This document shows, piece by piece, positions 11,543-24,609 of a stretch of DNA of 64,000 nucleotides. A program made the translations under genes and the position numbers. A model generated the notes under the pieces. That model ran no database searches. It had not been told where the DNA came from and saw only the letters and a list, made by a program, of their open reading frames with translations. This DNA is from Pseudoneurospora amorphoporcata (Eukaryota > Ascomycota > Sordariomycetes > Sordariales > Sordariaceae), in the NCBI GenBank assembly GCA_033297205.1, contig MU859127.1, forward strand, positions 1 through 64,000. The letters are read 5' to 3'. Within the stretch, counting starts at the first letter, position 1, and every line of letters begins with the position of its first letter.

Positions 11543-11931
11543 CGTGATAATGATGGTAGTGCCAGCGGTGGGGGATTGCAGAGATACCTAGGCGAATGTT
11601 ATTGGCGATACGTATCAAACAGTTTTGGAGGAAATGGAAAAAGGGGCAGCTATGAGGAAGTTTCAACTACGTATATATTTTGCACTGGTCATAATTGAAG
11701 GGCGAGCAGTTTGATAACAGTTGCCATAGCGCTGCCATGGTATTTGTACACCTATCACAATGCTCCGATTTTGGGTATTTGACTGACTCCTTAACCTAAA
11801 TGTTGTTTCCTTCAAATTTGCCGTACAAAATGTCGTTGAATTAGGACAGGCCAGGAAGAGAAAAAGACACCGCTTGACCAAGACTATCATCCATCCTCAT
11901 CCGTCAGCCCACACATCGCCGTCTCTTAGAT
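11543..11931. other. Intergenic, between convergent genes
   Basis: Space between the 3' ends of the amylase (+) and the small secreted protein gene (-). No gene or other feature seen. Confidence 0.5.
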
Positions 11932-12616
11932 CTATTTACCCGCGAGGTTGAAGAACTCCTTGGCCCTCTTCCAGTACGCTTGCCGCTCTTCAGAAACCGT
12001 GGTCTGAATGCACTTTGTAAGATAGAGCTCGTACCCCTCGTCGGTGCCCTTCTTCATCTTGGCCTTGATGTCGTCCGAGCAATGTTTTTCCATGAACCAA
12101 ACGGCAGAGTTGAAATTGTAAAAATCGTTCGCTATGACGAGCTGCAAAATATCCGCCCCTGACTTGCCGTCAATGGGTAACTGGAGAAATTCCGCATACT
12201 CTTTGACATACTAGATAGTCATGTGATAAACGGTCAGCCCATGATACATATACACAAACATTGATCACAAGACTAAAATCAAAATTGGGGTAGGTGTTAC
12301 TGACTGGGGCCATCATCATATTCGCAGTGCCTTGGTCGTCATTCCGGGTGTTGACCTTGTACTGCAAGTCGACACTCTCAAGGCCAATGAGCGACAGCAC
12401 CATAGCAATCTCGCCCGTGGTGCGCCGCTCGAGGGACTTGATCAGAAAGGGAGCAGCCTGCTCCGGTGTTCTGCACTGATCGGTTGGGCTGCAAGTGGTT
12501 TTGGCATTAGGCATGATGGCCTTGATAGCATCCACAGCGTAGATGGACTTGGCTACCGAGTCGGCAGCACTGGCAAGCCCAACAAACAGGGCGGAGAGAG
12601 CGAGCTGGGTACGCAT
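11932..12616 (-). CDS. Small secreted protein of unknown function
   Basis: Two exons on the minus strand (12616-12260, 12210-11932) encode 211 aa. The intron (12211-12259, 49 nt) has a gtttgt donor and ends in ctag, phase 0. I chose the ATG at 12616 because it begins a clear signal peptide (MRTQLALSALFVGLASA); the open frame continues upstream to 12730 but that part is basic and proline-rich and looks untranslated. The mature part is mostly helical in appearance, has few cysteines (one CSPTDQC pair near residue 42 and two further single Cys), and ends in a charged, aromatic tail (YWKRAKEFFNLAGK). I do not recognise the family. It follows the amylase convergently, which does not by itself suggest a shared role. 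Confidence 0.75.
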
Positions 12617-14318
12617 TTCTATGTTGACAGATAAACGAGAAGTCGTTGATAGATGCGAGTGAAAGCGAGGGTTCTGTTTGGGCCGTGGGCGCTGATATTG
12701 ATGGGTCGAAGGAGTGGGTGAGGGTTTCACCGGGTATCGAGAAGGAATACTGAGGAGGAGGAAGAAAAAGAAGTGAAGGACGAGGGGCCTTTGTCCAGCA
12801 AAAGCGATGGTCGACGTGTTATAAATAAAAGAACATCCAAAAGGAGCAAACGGGGGAGTGAATGAAGGATGGGAGACGGTCCTATCAAGTTGTCAGAGAA
12901 GCTTGGACGAATGTGGAGGCCTAGTAAGATGGGGAACTGGTGCCAGGGCCCTGGGTGATCACTTGCTAGATATAACCTCATCCATGAATCGAGACCGGTA
13001 CGTACCAACCTGCGCCGCTCCATCTAGTAGACTTCGTTCAACCCGCCCATGACGGATAGGCCCACGAAGGCTCTTTGTCACTCGAACTTGGTACTTGGCA
13101 CCCGAACAACTGGCGCTTGTTTCCTCCTTGATTCCCGGCCGTTGCCGCCAAGTGCTCGCACAACTGGATCCCGCACCACCAACACTTTCCGCCCAAGAGA
13201 GGACTATGGCGCACCACGACGCATGACGCCTGACCTGTTTGTCGAATCTGACGGCTGATTTTCTTTTTTCGTCCACAATTCCCCAGTGAGCTGCGTACAA
13301 TGTCCTATAATGTTATAATGTGCAACCCATTGTTACACAACCACGAGCCTATGGCAAAGGCAAAGACGTCAGGGGGCGGCTTTGCCCCTGCATGGGCTGT
13401 GATGAAATGCCTGCCAATCAGCATCGTGTTTCACCTCTTGCTGGGAGGCTTGGAAACCGCGGACCCCAGAAACACTCGCACTTTGTCACGGTAGCATCTG
13501 CAGACGCCGTACTGGTTGGGACAAAAACAAAATTGAAAGGACAGCTTCCCGAGCCAACAAACCCAGCTTTGACCAGTCTGACCATAAGACATGGCTCGGG
13601 AAGAACCCACAAGGGCGCATGAGCCATTGCAAACCGTCAGACTGTTTTCACGTAGGGTGACCGCAGGATCGCTCGAGCGGATGTGGACACCACGCTCAAA
13701 CAAGACCTGGCATTGGCTACGAACCGAGCCACTATTCTACAATACAAAGTACTTGACAATTCTCCGACCCTTGCATGTCCTATGTAGAGGTACTGTGCCG
13801 TATCACCAAAGCTGATGAAACAAATCCGCGGTACGTACCGGGCCATTGTCTCGTTAAGTTTTTGAAACGATTCAATAGAAAGAATATGGAATAAAGAAAC
13901 CGACTCAACCACATGTGACTCTGGTCTGCATGATGCCCAATCTTCTGAGATGCGACAAACACGCCTCTACACGTGAAGTGTAGGAATGACCGTCACTGTA
14001 AATGGTACCTAGAATTTCTCTGGTACCTGAAAATCACTCCGTAGGAGCTTCTCTAATAAGACAGCTTTTTGGATATCTTTCACCCTAACAACGCCCATTC
14101 TCCATCTTTCGTTGCTTAACGATCTTGATACCTGCCCTTTCCTAGTCGAATACCTGCACACTGACATAAACACTTCAAATCGATGTTTTAAAAGCAAGGT
14201 AATCTAAACAAACCATTTCAAGAATGTGTGCGAAATGGACCGATATCTTTTTACCCCTCGTATTTCAAACTCCCGGGCAAACAAAGCTAAAACCGGCACA
14301 TTCTGGGCCAAACTAGGC
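12617..14318. other. Intergenic, 1.7 kb, no gene recognised
   Basis: Lies between the start of the secreted protein gene and the 3' end of the F-box gene, both on the minus strand. It should hold the promoter of the former and the 3' UTR of the latter. Frames up to 113 codons occur on both strands, but they overlap, have no recognisable domain and no consistent splice extension. Confidence 0.5.
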
Positions 14319-17300
14319 TCACGAGGCAGCGGGAAATCGAGGGTCATACTCCTCATAGTAAGGATCCCCTCCATGGGGCCCTCGCTGTGTTTCCTCTCTC
14401 ATCGCTGTACCGTGTCTACTATACGCCCCGGCTGGAGCGCCGCGTGAATCTGCGGCATAGACAGGCTGCTCGCTGTCAGCATATGGAACGGGACCGTAAG
14501 GATCCGTGTCCCGATAGGCCCTGCGTCCCACGTCGTGGAAAGATTGGGCTGCCGCTTCGCGTCGCACGGGGCGCCGGATCAGATACTCTCCTCGCTCGTC
14601 CCGAACTTGCACGATCTCATATGTGTCGGCAGGCGGCGCCGGCGGCGGTGGCCGTGAGGGGGGCCGGGCGTCCACCGGATTGCGATAGTACTCCGGTATA
14701 GGGGTTTGGTTATGATCATGATACTCCGGCTGGGGAGGACGATCATATACCTCGGTTTCAGCGCGCCTTGGAAAGTATTCTGGCACCACTGTTTGTGAAC
14801 GATAGCGGTTGCAGTCCATCTCGTCATTCAAGGGAGGTGCCCCAGCCCCAGAGAGATAGGCCGGCGCAGCCTGCTGCATCAAAGGACTTCTCTCTCTTCT
14901 CGGCGGCACCGACTGGTAACTAACACCGTACACCGGGGACCTCGAACGCCTGGAAGCCTTATCGTAACGGTTATAGATTCTTGATGGGGGTGCGGCGCCC
15001 GAGGATGTGGCCATTCCGTGCTCGACGGTGTAAGTGCGATCACTTAAGTCTCTATGTCGGTGAGCTACCGCCGAAGGATGTCCTTGGTGCTGTAGATTCG
15101 GCATTTCCTCATGTCCAGTAACTGACGAGGGTTGCATTGCCCGAGTGCCCACCATCGAAGGTCGTGGAGGCGTGCGAGTTGCTGTGTGCTGAATCAATGA
15201 AGCTTCACGCGGCCGATCGGCATTTTCTCCAGTACCGGAATTCCGGTACGAGGAATATGGCTTGCCGGACTCGGTCCTGCTTGTACTCCATCCCCGATTC
15301 CACTCCTCAGTTCCGGCCTCAACCATTTTGGATTCCTTGAAGGATAAACGGACACTCTCCATAGCTGGCTGAAGATTTCCATGCCTGTCCCGGTTATCCC
15401 TACTTCTGATGTCATATGCAACCGAGCTGGAGCTTGGTTGTTGCTCCGAAACGTAGCCATTCTGAGGAGCATCAGAGCGGCCATTGGTGAGGGTAGGTAG
15501 AACCACGTTGCCGGAATCTCTGTCAGAAGGATGATCTGCCAAGGAATATTGCCTTGGGGCAGGAGAGCCACTGTATGGTTGTTCACGGCCGGCGAAGGCG
15601 TTCATCCCAGGTTCCGAGAACTCGATCTGCCTACCCTTAGACGGCACCGGGTACGGTGAAGGGTACTGTTGAACAGACGCCGGACGGGGTTGAAAGAGAT
15701 GTGGCAGAGCATCTGCAAGCATACCCCTTTGAGGCTCGCCACACGTTTTTAGTCTCGAGAGTGTATCGAGATTAGGGAGCAAAATCATATCCAGCACCCA
15801 GTCAAGCAGTGGGTAGACTCCCTGGGCCTGCATAGGTTCAATATGCTTGGATTGGAAGTGATTGACCAGCTGCGGCAGAGAAAACGTCTTTCTCTCTTCC
15901 TGTACGTGCGCAGCATTTCCAAGTCCAAGATGACAAGCTTTGCAAACCAGGCCGTTCACGTTCCGCACAGGTCGCATGTCCTTATTATTGGACAGGCCGT
16001 CGATGAACATCGTAAAGGGAGGAAGCTCGCTAAACTTTGTGTGAAACCGTTTCATGAGGTGATGTATCGTGACGAAGACCCTAATGCTGCCTGGCAGGTC
16101 TCTGATGACCCCAAGGCTGTTCCAGATTTCGCGCGATGAACGAGCAACTTCCTCGAGCCTGATCTGGTAGCCGTCGGGATATCCAGGAGGTTGTATTCCA
16201 GGATACGAGTTGTGAGCATTTGCCTGGAAAGAGTTGTAGTTGTAGGCTTGTGCCGCAGGTGGTGGTGGCCCATATACTTGTGCCGGCTCGCTCCTAGCGG
16301 GGGGAGGATACGATGCAGTCGGAGGCTGGTAAGGCGGATACAAGGGCGGCTGAGATACATAGGGCTGCTGCTGCAGCGGTGGTGGGGGCGGCGGTTGTCC
16401 ATAAAAAGGCTGTTGTGGAGCGGGGGTATAGGGGCTTGAGGGATAGACTGGCGGAGGGATTGCCTGATACTGCTCTGGATATGGCGCAGTATGATATCCA
16501 GGTGCTGGGTATGGTTGATATGGAGGAAACCCGGCGTGTCCATTCGTAGACGGGTAGTTGTGTCCCTGTGGCAAAACAGCGCCTCCCAAGTTACCAACAA
16601 AAGGTGGCCGGAAGCCGTGGCTGTGAGGTGGTTGTTTGGAGGGACGAGGATCAGAACGGAAAGGAGGGTATTGCGGCCACTCTGCCCTCCAATGAACAAC
16701 AATAGTGCCCAAGCTGAGAGCAGTCGTGTGTTTGGCTGCATAGTGTTGGATCACCCCCTCAAAGCCAAAGGTCTTCGAGTTTGCGTCACACCCATTGCAA
16801 TAAAAAAGCTCCTTGCGGTATGACTCGGTATGAGGCTTGATCTTGGTGTCGAAAATCCACTTCATGTTCTCCAAGGTAAGCTTTTGGGTGAAGGGGCCCT
16901 CCGGAGGATCAACCGGGATTTCCCGGCCAGCGGAGCGAGCAGTAGCGACCTTCTCGGCGACCTCTGCGTAGAAACGCTTTCGTATGTAGCAAAGAACATC
17001 AACGGCAAACTTGGCGCAGTTATCCCGTGTCACTTTCTTGCCCTTGCCCCAATTCTCACGAATTGCCTCGTCAGCTAGACCGGCTATCCTGGCACGCAAT
17101 GGCGCTTGCGTCTCTTCCCATTGCTTGTCGATGAGCTCCCTCGCCTCCTTGGTGGTTGCCAGAGTCGCCTCGAGTTGACGACGCTCGGTGCGATCCTGCT
17201 GAACCTCCTCTTTAGGCACAAGCAGTTCAGGGTGCCGGTGTTCTGCCTCGCCTCGTTGGGTGAGGAGTCTGGATTTTAGAAAATCCCAATCCTTGTCTTG

Positions 17301-18716
17301 AAACGGAAGGACAATCTGCATGGCCGCTTCGAACGCCGGAAGATGCCGAAGGACATCGGGAGTAAGGGGAGGATCCAAGAGTAGAGCCCGTCGCTCAATC
17401 TCAGCCTTTCTGATCGCCTTAAGTTCAGCGACCTCCTCAGCGGTCCTATCTGGTCGTTGTTGAGCAGAGGCCTGCGATGAGGGTACTTGTGCTCGGGCTG
17501 CGGGTGGAGCAGTTGGATAAGAGGTTGGCAATGCGGCAGGCGTTGCGGAGTTTGGAGTCGGGATGGACGAGGCCTTGTTGTTAATGTAGCCTGGATAAAG
17601 TTCCGTACGCATCCTCGTAATGCCACCTGACATATACCATTTCTCCCATTTTGATGCCTCGTTTTGCGCGTTCTTACCGCGATTTTTGAGGCCCTTCATC
17701 CATTCGTCCAGGGCTCCAGGACCAAGGGCTTGGACCTCGTGGTATTCCTTGGTCACTTCCTCGACATCGCTCGGGGAAAACAGTTTTTGTTTCTCCGTGT
17801 CAGGCGTGTTGGACGGCTGAACACGGAGATCTGGGGTTACGTAAGCAAACGGTATCGCCTGTAGGACCGCGGAAGGCACAGACTGAGAGGCCATGAGATC
17901 GATTTCCTGGACGTATTAGCCTGTTGTGGAGTTCTCCAGATTTTGAAGTAGACATACCTTCATCGAGGTCGTTACCAAGCAGCGGCCGCAGAGGCGACTA
18001 GCGAATGGCCAAATCACAGTAACACCATCCAAACCCGGGCCTAGGCAAGGGACAGCTGTTGTAGAAGAGGTATCGGGCTGGGCAGTTGGTTGCTTGTTGC
18101 ATTTCTGACACGTTGAGGAGCAAGCAAGCCGCCACATATCGATCTCGGCCATGGACCGAAGAGGGGCAGGCATCTGTGGCCAAAAAAGCCGCCTGGAAAG
18201 CTGCCAGATGACATTTGACTTGAGAACATCCAAGGGTCTCTTGCCGGCTGGAAGAGGAACTTCTCTGTTGACCAGTGACGACGAAGGATCAAGATAGAGG
18301 TTGAACAATTTGTTAACGCGTAGCAAATTGCCCAGTGACCGTGGGGGGCAGAAACTGAAGATGTGATGCCAAACCTCAGCAGACAACTGAGACTTGTCCC
18401 TTGGCAGCTTGGTTAATGTGACAGCTTGTCCGGCTTGTCCAGCGTCATCTTGCGCCAGCTTCACCTTCTTGACGCCCGCACTAGACTCGGAAGAGTGCTC
18501 AGAATGGGCAGCATGTTCGCGAGTCTGGCGCTTCCCCAGCAACGACATTTTTGGGGCTTCTCTCATGCCGACGTCCGTCGCTGTCTGGGTTGGTAGGACA
18601 AGCGCAGTGCTGGCCGCTGTCGATGGGTGGGATACCTCTACGGAGTCATTGCCATCTTGATCATCCCTCCATTTCGGCACCGAACCCGGATGAACGTCTT
18701 CTCCGTCCCCAGTCAT
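14319..18716 (-). CDS. Large F-box protein with disordered C-terminal half
   Basis: Two exons (18716-17958, 17906-14319) joined by a 51-nt phase-0 intron (gtatgt donor, ctaat branch region, ccag end) encode 1448 aa. Residues 1-105 are acidic and Ser-rich with a basic patch (GVKKVKL). An F-box lies at about 110-150 (LSAEVWHHIFSFC), so the protein may bind SKP1 in an SCF ubiquitin ligase. A CxxC-rich stretch follows across the intron. Exon 2 has an alpha-helical region rich in Glu and Arg, then two zinc-finger-like motifs, CNGCDAN...HYAAKH and CKACH...HFQSKH, separated by a long Pro/Tyr/Gln-rich stretch; the last 450 residues are disordered and rich in Arg, Ser, Pro and Tyr. I chose the ATG at 18716 because upstream sequence in frame is hydrophobic low-complexity and unlike a protein start. 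Substrate and function are unknown. Confidence 0.82.
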
Positions 18717-20338
18717 CGTGACGACGTAGATGAGTACCTTAGCTGACGTTGCTGAACAAGAAGGGAATGATGTGATGACAACAGGGACGGCGGAAACGAA
18801 AAGTATGTAGAGGTAGTAGTATAAAAAAGAAAGAGAAGAAGGACGGAGGTAATGTAGCAGCAATAGCAGTAACACTTGTCAATGGCAAGGACGACAACCT
18901 CGACAGCTCTGTAGGGTTGCCAAAGATCGGGTGGACCAGTTCCTTGCACACTGAGGAAAACTTCTTTCCTTGAAAGGACGAAAATGGTGAAAATCCAGAC
19001 GAGCACAGAGCTCCTTTCTCTGTCGGAAGCTGCCAATCCACCGCACGGAAACGAGTCAACACCAGTTCAGCGCCAAATCAGATGAGGACGCGCGAATTCA
19101 GCGCTATCGTCGACTGCCTAGCTATATCTTGGGAGTCTTGCGTGAGGAGTTAGAAGTGATGGATGGGCGAAGTCGGCCGTGATCAGTAAAGGTATGGTAG
19201 CTTCCCTGCCCTCTGCGTCAACTTCTTCCTTCAGATGGTGGGGAGCGTGGTTGAAGGTTGATGGAGTGCTGAGGCCTAGCTGAAACTGAAGGTGAGCTGC
19301 TGAGGTGAAAGGGTGAAAGGTGCAAGAATGGTGAATGGTAGAGGGCGCGGGGCGGTATTCGCACGAGACAGCCGCACCGCACCTGACAGCCAAGCGCAGC
19401 CGCGATTGTCGAAACTGTTGACCGTGTTGTGATGGCCGCGGCCTTTGCAATGCACCTTGACAAGTCTTGTGGGAGACGAGAAGTGCTAAGCTTGACGACC
19501 AGAGAATGACCTTGAGGGTGGACAAGTTGTGGTCAAGGAAGAAGTCAAGAAATGTCCCGTTGACGTATCCGGAGAAGGCAAAGAAAGCACTTGGGGTTCG
19601 TCCGCACAGCGGCACTCGCGACAGTTACTAATTTCTCCATATTTGCCTTGTGCCTTCCCGCATCGCTAAAACAAAAAATCATGGTCTGTGCGCCAAGACT
19701 CTTCGCCAGTTGCAGCCTGGCTTCTGTGCTCTTTTGGGTTATGTGGCCCGTGTGGTACGCGTCAGTGACTCTGTTTATGATGAATGTACAAAAGGCATAG
19801 TGCAGCCTGTCCTTCGTTGGCACGTTATCCTGCCTTTGACCACACACTGACTGCGGTTGCGAGTTCTATATGATCTGTCCGAGTGAAACCTAGTCGATAA
19901 AGCGTTCCACCCTCAGGCTCTTCCAGACTAAACATCGATATTACCTAGGTAGTGATGAGCACCGTTATTTGTAAGACCAGTATTCTGTGCCACGGCTTGG
20001 ATGTCATACAAGCCGTTGGTTCAGTATAGTACTCCATCCTATCTAGTGTATCTAGAAAGCCCTCTGTTTACCTCCTAAATGGGGAAAGTCGCCGTTCACG
20101 TAAATGGCACCCTTTTGCTGAGCGGGACGGTAAAATATCAGCTAGCCAGCAGGGACTTTATCAAAACAAAATTTGCGAAATGAAAACCACACAAGCCACA
20201 AGTACCTCCATCGAAAAACTGACATAACCCCTTTCTAAATCTGATCGGTTCATAATACATACACCAGTCGTGCTGCTGCTACCACAGTCGGCCTCCCAAG
20301 GTCTGTAGATGTAGCCCAAGGAAGGGCAGAGCTCAGAC
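18717..20338. other. Intergenic, 1.6 kb, no gene recognised
   Basis: Between the start of the F-box gene and the end of the dynamin gene, both minus strand. Overlapping frames of up to 165 codons at 19118-19847 have no domain or splice support and look like chance frames in promoter and untranslated DNA. Confidence 0.5.
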
Positions 20339-23042
20339 TTATACAACCTCGCCAATGATCTTGGCCGCCTCCCGATACGTCTGGAGCAACCTTTCGCACT
20401 TCTCCCGCTCCTTTTTCACTGCATCATCCTCGTACAGCAGCTCCTCAAACATGGTCTCCTTGTAAAGCTCGCTAACAAGGCGGTTCTGAACCACATCCTT
20501 GCAGTGGTTGACAAGCAAATGCATGATCGCCTTGGGCACCTGATCTGCAATGCTTTCGCGCACAATGTTGAAGTAGGAGCTGATCAAAGCCCGGATCAGC
20601 TCGGCTTCCATAGCCTCGCGGTCTGTCATGGCCGGCTCGCCGTCATTGCTCTGCTTCAAAAAAATTGTTAGTATAGGCCGCACAAGAAAAGGTAAAAGGC
20701 TTATAGCAAATATGCCCAACTTACAAGCTCAGTGCCCTTCACATTGCCGACATAGTCCATGTCATCATCCGCTCTTATCGACTGAGTGGGCGCCCGCACC
20801 TGTCTTTCCTCTGGGCGTCTCATGCTTTGGCTAAATGTAGGCTCCATGGGCTGGTTGACATGGCGTCCAACGTTGCCAGTGTGCGGAGGGCCGGGAACAA
20901 TGGCCCCGTCCTTGCCAAAGAAGTAGTTCAAGAAAGACTCCTTAGCGTTACCCACACCTTGCCCTCCGTTGAAGCGAGAAGGAGAATTCGATCTGGCACC
21001 GTTCAACGCGCTCGCAATGCTACCAGGGCCGTTCTCCCGGACAGCCGGCGACATGCTGCGGGCGCCCTTTCCAGTCATCTTACGCGCGTGAACGTTGTCC
21101 GACTTCTCCAGGGCAGTACCTTCTTCTTCCCCTTCAACAGGGGTCTCGGTGCCATTCGCACCATGCTCCTTCAGCCGTCTTCGTTCACGTCTCTCGCGCT
21201 CCTCTTGAATCAAACGCTTCCTCTCCCTCTCCTGCTTATTGCTCACAACATGGCTCATTGCTGCAGCCGCACCGAGGAAGTTGGGATGGTTAGTGTTGAT
21301 GTAAGCCCTCTGGATGGAAATTAGTGACTCAACATAGTTGGACGCGGGACCCAACCTCTCCCTAAGCAAGTCAGACACAACTTCGATGAGCTTGGCTTGC
21401 ATCCTGGGAAACCTCGATAGCTCAGTCGAGCCACAAGTGTGACAAATCTTGATGAGCTCCTCGTATACCAACTCTACGCAGCGCTGACTAGGGGGCTCGA
21501 GAAGCTTGATCTGGGGCTTGACAAGGAGATCGAAGGCCATCTCAGGTACAAACAAACTAGGCCGGGGACCAGTCGAGTTGCGAATCGCGGTCCGGATATC
21601 GAGGGCGGTCAAGTTGGAGGTGGGGTCGATCGATTCGAGAGAGCTTCCAAAGACCGAATTGAAGATGTAGTAGATACGGGCACCGCCGCAGAGCTCCTTT
21701 GTTGAGATTTCCGTCGAGGTACCGTCAATGGACGCGATGAAGGATGACGCAAATCTGGTCATGAGCTGCAGAATAAGAGAGCCTCTGTGCTCCTTGCCAC
21801 TGAAGTGCATGTCCCCGTAGCTTGCCAGTTCCTGCTGAGTTTGGCCCATCAAGGTATTTAAACGAGCCTTGATATCGGGCAGGCGTTCGCGAATGTGAGC
21901 CATCAAGGTAGTGTTGAGGGTCCTGGCGAGGAATTGAGTACCGCAACGGGTGGAGATGTTTCGGTACGCGGGATGATGCCTGAAAAACTCGGACTCGGAC
22001 TTCAAGGCCTCCTCCATGGGCTTGTTGCCTTGGATATCCTGCTGCGATCTGTTCACCACACCAATCCAGCCAAGCTTGAGCGGGTAAACCCGACCAGACA
22101 GAATATCGAGGGCGTTTGTTCCGTGGTCCATGAGATCGACCTTTGTGAGGACACCAATGGTCCTCCGGCCCATGGGATCGACATGCCTGGCGAGCTTCAG
22201 GGCCTCCGAGTTCACAATGTCGACGTTGGCAGGCGAGACAGCCAAGACGATACTGTTGGGCTTCGCAATGTACTCGGAGATGAGGTTGCGCGTCTGCTTT
22301 TCAATGTCTGTGGGCTGGTCTCCAATGGGAACCTGGGCGGATGCGCGTTAGACCAACTTATGACTACATGTCCACCAGAGCTTCAAGCGGCGTACCTTTG
22401 TAAGACCAGGCAAATCAACGAGTGTCAGGTTCAAAACATGAGGCGAAAAGATCTTTAGGTTAATGGGCTGGCGGTTAATTCCCTTGTTGGTACCGGCAAC
22501 TCGCGCTGTCTCATTTTCGATTTCGCGCTTAACGTCGCCAAAATCGGTGAATCTGCGATTCGGAATGTGGTGGAACTCTGCCCACTCGTTGCGGCCAGCA
22601 GCATTGGGGTTCCTGTAGCTGGGATGGGTCGCATCTTCGGTGTCGTCGTCGGCAGGAACATTGATCAGCTGGAGAATGAGGGGTCTTCGAGTAACGATTC
22701 CGCTGCCGCGGGGGAGAAAGTCGCGACCAACGATGTTCTCGAGGACGGATGACTTTCCAGCGGACTGGGATCCAACGACAACCTGTTGTGGAGAGCGGGG
22801 GTCATCAGCATTCTGGGGGCAGAGAAGGAACAGGAAAGAAGGGTAATGGGACAGATGGGGACGGGTGCATTGGAGGATTGGGACAAGGAGGGGTGGCGGG
22901 CGTGGAGCGGAAAGGTGAAGGTGGTGGGCGGGTTATTGCGTACGATTTGGGGCAGATCCAGGGAATCGTTTCCGATGGTGTTGAAGACCAAGTCTTGCAA
23001 CTTGTTGACAACGCCCAGCAGGTCGTCACCGAGAGCAGCCAT
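20339..23042 (-). CDS. dnm1: Dynamin-related GTPase, DNM1 type (organelle fission)
   Basis: Four exons (23042-22944, 22782-22396, 22332-20725, 20653-20339) encode 802 aa. GTPase motifs: P-loop GSQSAGKS at 37-44, switch DLPG at 156-159 and TKVD at 224-227. The middle domain and a C-terminal GTPase effector domain (ending near REAAKIIGEVV) are present, with no PH or proline-rich domain. The insert between middle and effector domains contains FLNYFFGKD, which I know from yeast Dnm1 and not from Vps1, and the total length fits DNM1 rather than the shorter VPS1. Family role: cytosolic dynamin that assembles on mitochondria and peroxisomes through adaptor proteins and divides them using GTP. The insert is also charged (RERERKRLIQEERERRERRR) and Ser-rich, as is usual for this variable region. 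All four junctions are phase 0. Confidence 0.93.
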
Positions 23043-24609
23043 GGCGACGGTTGAGCGGATAAAAGGTCGATTTGATCAGCCGCGTTCAGAAGGCGCAAGC
23101 GAAGGTGTGGGCGGAAGCCGGAGTTGAGCGCAAGTGTGAAAACGGGCCCGAGGTCGGGCAGGACGAGGTCACGGTTCGGGTGGTTCGCGTGGGCGGGCTG
23201 GGGCGTATGGGGTCAGTGGGCTCCCGAGTTTTAGCTGAGGTGAAGGTCGACGGCCTCGTGGATTCGGATAATTGGTATATACAAGACGAGTGCTAGGTGG
23301 TTGGCGGCCGTGCGGGCGGGTGGCAGGAGAAGAGGCTGGCGACTGAATCCGAGTCGGGCAGGTGGTTTAGGTTGGATCAAGCCGAATCGGCTTCAGGACG
23401 GGAAAAGAATTTACGAGCAGGAAAGTTGCGTTGACTGGGCAAAGGCGCAAAGAGGCTGCTGGCTGGCTGGCTGGCGGGACAAGGCACGAGGCGATCGATG
23501 ATCTGTCCAAAGTGCAGCGAGTACCTACGTACAACTCAATAGTCCAATGCAGCACACTAACAGCTCGAAACCTGAAGCGATGGGGGATACCCTCAGCAGT
23601 TGTCGCGGCGCCCCGGTGCTGAGTGTGGATGTGGATGTGGATGCCAAAAATCTATAAAGGGGGGGGGGGTGGGCGCTCCAGAATTCAAAGCGTTGCAAAC
23701 ACACCGAGCGGGCACTGAGAGGGAGGGGTCGGTTCTTGATCGGGTCGAGTCCCAGGTTCCCACTTTTACTTTGGTTGTCAAAAGTTGAAACCTCGCTCAA
23801 AAATGGAAGTTAATGATGTGTTGTCGTCGCGCCTGCACCCGGGCATCGAACCCGACCCGGCCTGATGAACAGCTTTCCAGGCCTTCATGCAGCCGTCTCG
23901 TTGGTCTGCCGTGCCCGACAACCGCACCGGGGTCTGTGACTGGCTCCCCGCGGCCAAAGCAAAAAGTTCAGATTTCGAAGCTTAACTACCAAATTGAGGT
24001 TGACGCCAACAGCGGGGATGGCGGGATGGCGGGGATGGGCAGGCATGACACGGTGCATCCCGTGGCTCGTCCGTTGCTCCGTAGTCCTTGGCTCCCGGCC
24101 GGGCTGCGGACGGGCTCAGACAACGGCGGGCGGAGGGCGGACCGAGAGGCCTTTGGCGGTCGTCCACCACATCGGATGTCGCTGGCCTTCACAAGTTCCC
24201 TACACCGAAACAATGGAACTTGACGTGTAGTTCTATGGTTCCGAGTGCCTCTTCGTCCACGATACTACCACACCTTATACTATCCACCCTGGTCTGTAAC
24301 TTATCTGCTGCCATCTTGCGGGACAGCCCGGGCACAGCAATCTTTCATTTCAGCGCTTGCCCAGCTGCACTAACAGAACCTGCCCCTGTTAACGGCTAAT
24401 ATGAACCCCAATCATGTTAAGGTAGACGAAGCTACAGTGGACTGCCGAATTCCACGCGCACTTCGGTTCATCCACACTACATCTAAGACTTGCACACATC
24501 GAATCCCCAAACTGCAGACGCCCTGCCGCTGGAAGAGAAGGAAAACCACAAGGGAAGGGAAAAAAAAAGGCAAACCAAACAAAATCATCACCATCACCGA
24601 CTTTGCAAT
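23043..24609. other. Divergent intergenic region, dnm1/cox19
   Basis: Bidirectional promoter region between dnm1 (-) and cox19 (+). Contains an 11-base G run near 23659. Overlapping frames on both strands are GC-rich with no recognisable domain. Confidence 0.5.

Noticed and set aside
19118..19847. Overlapping frames between the F-box and dynamin genes
   Set aside because: No consistent frame, no domain, and no splice pattern leading to a conserved product.
20339..23042. Assignment of the dynamin as VPS1
   Set aside because: Length of 802 aa and the FLNYFFGKD string in the insert fit DNM1 better.
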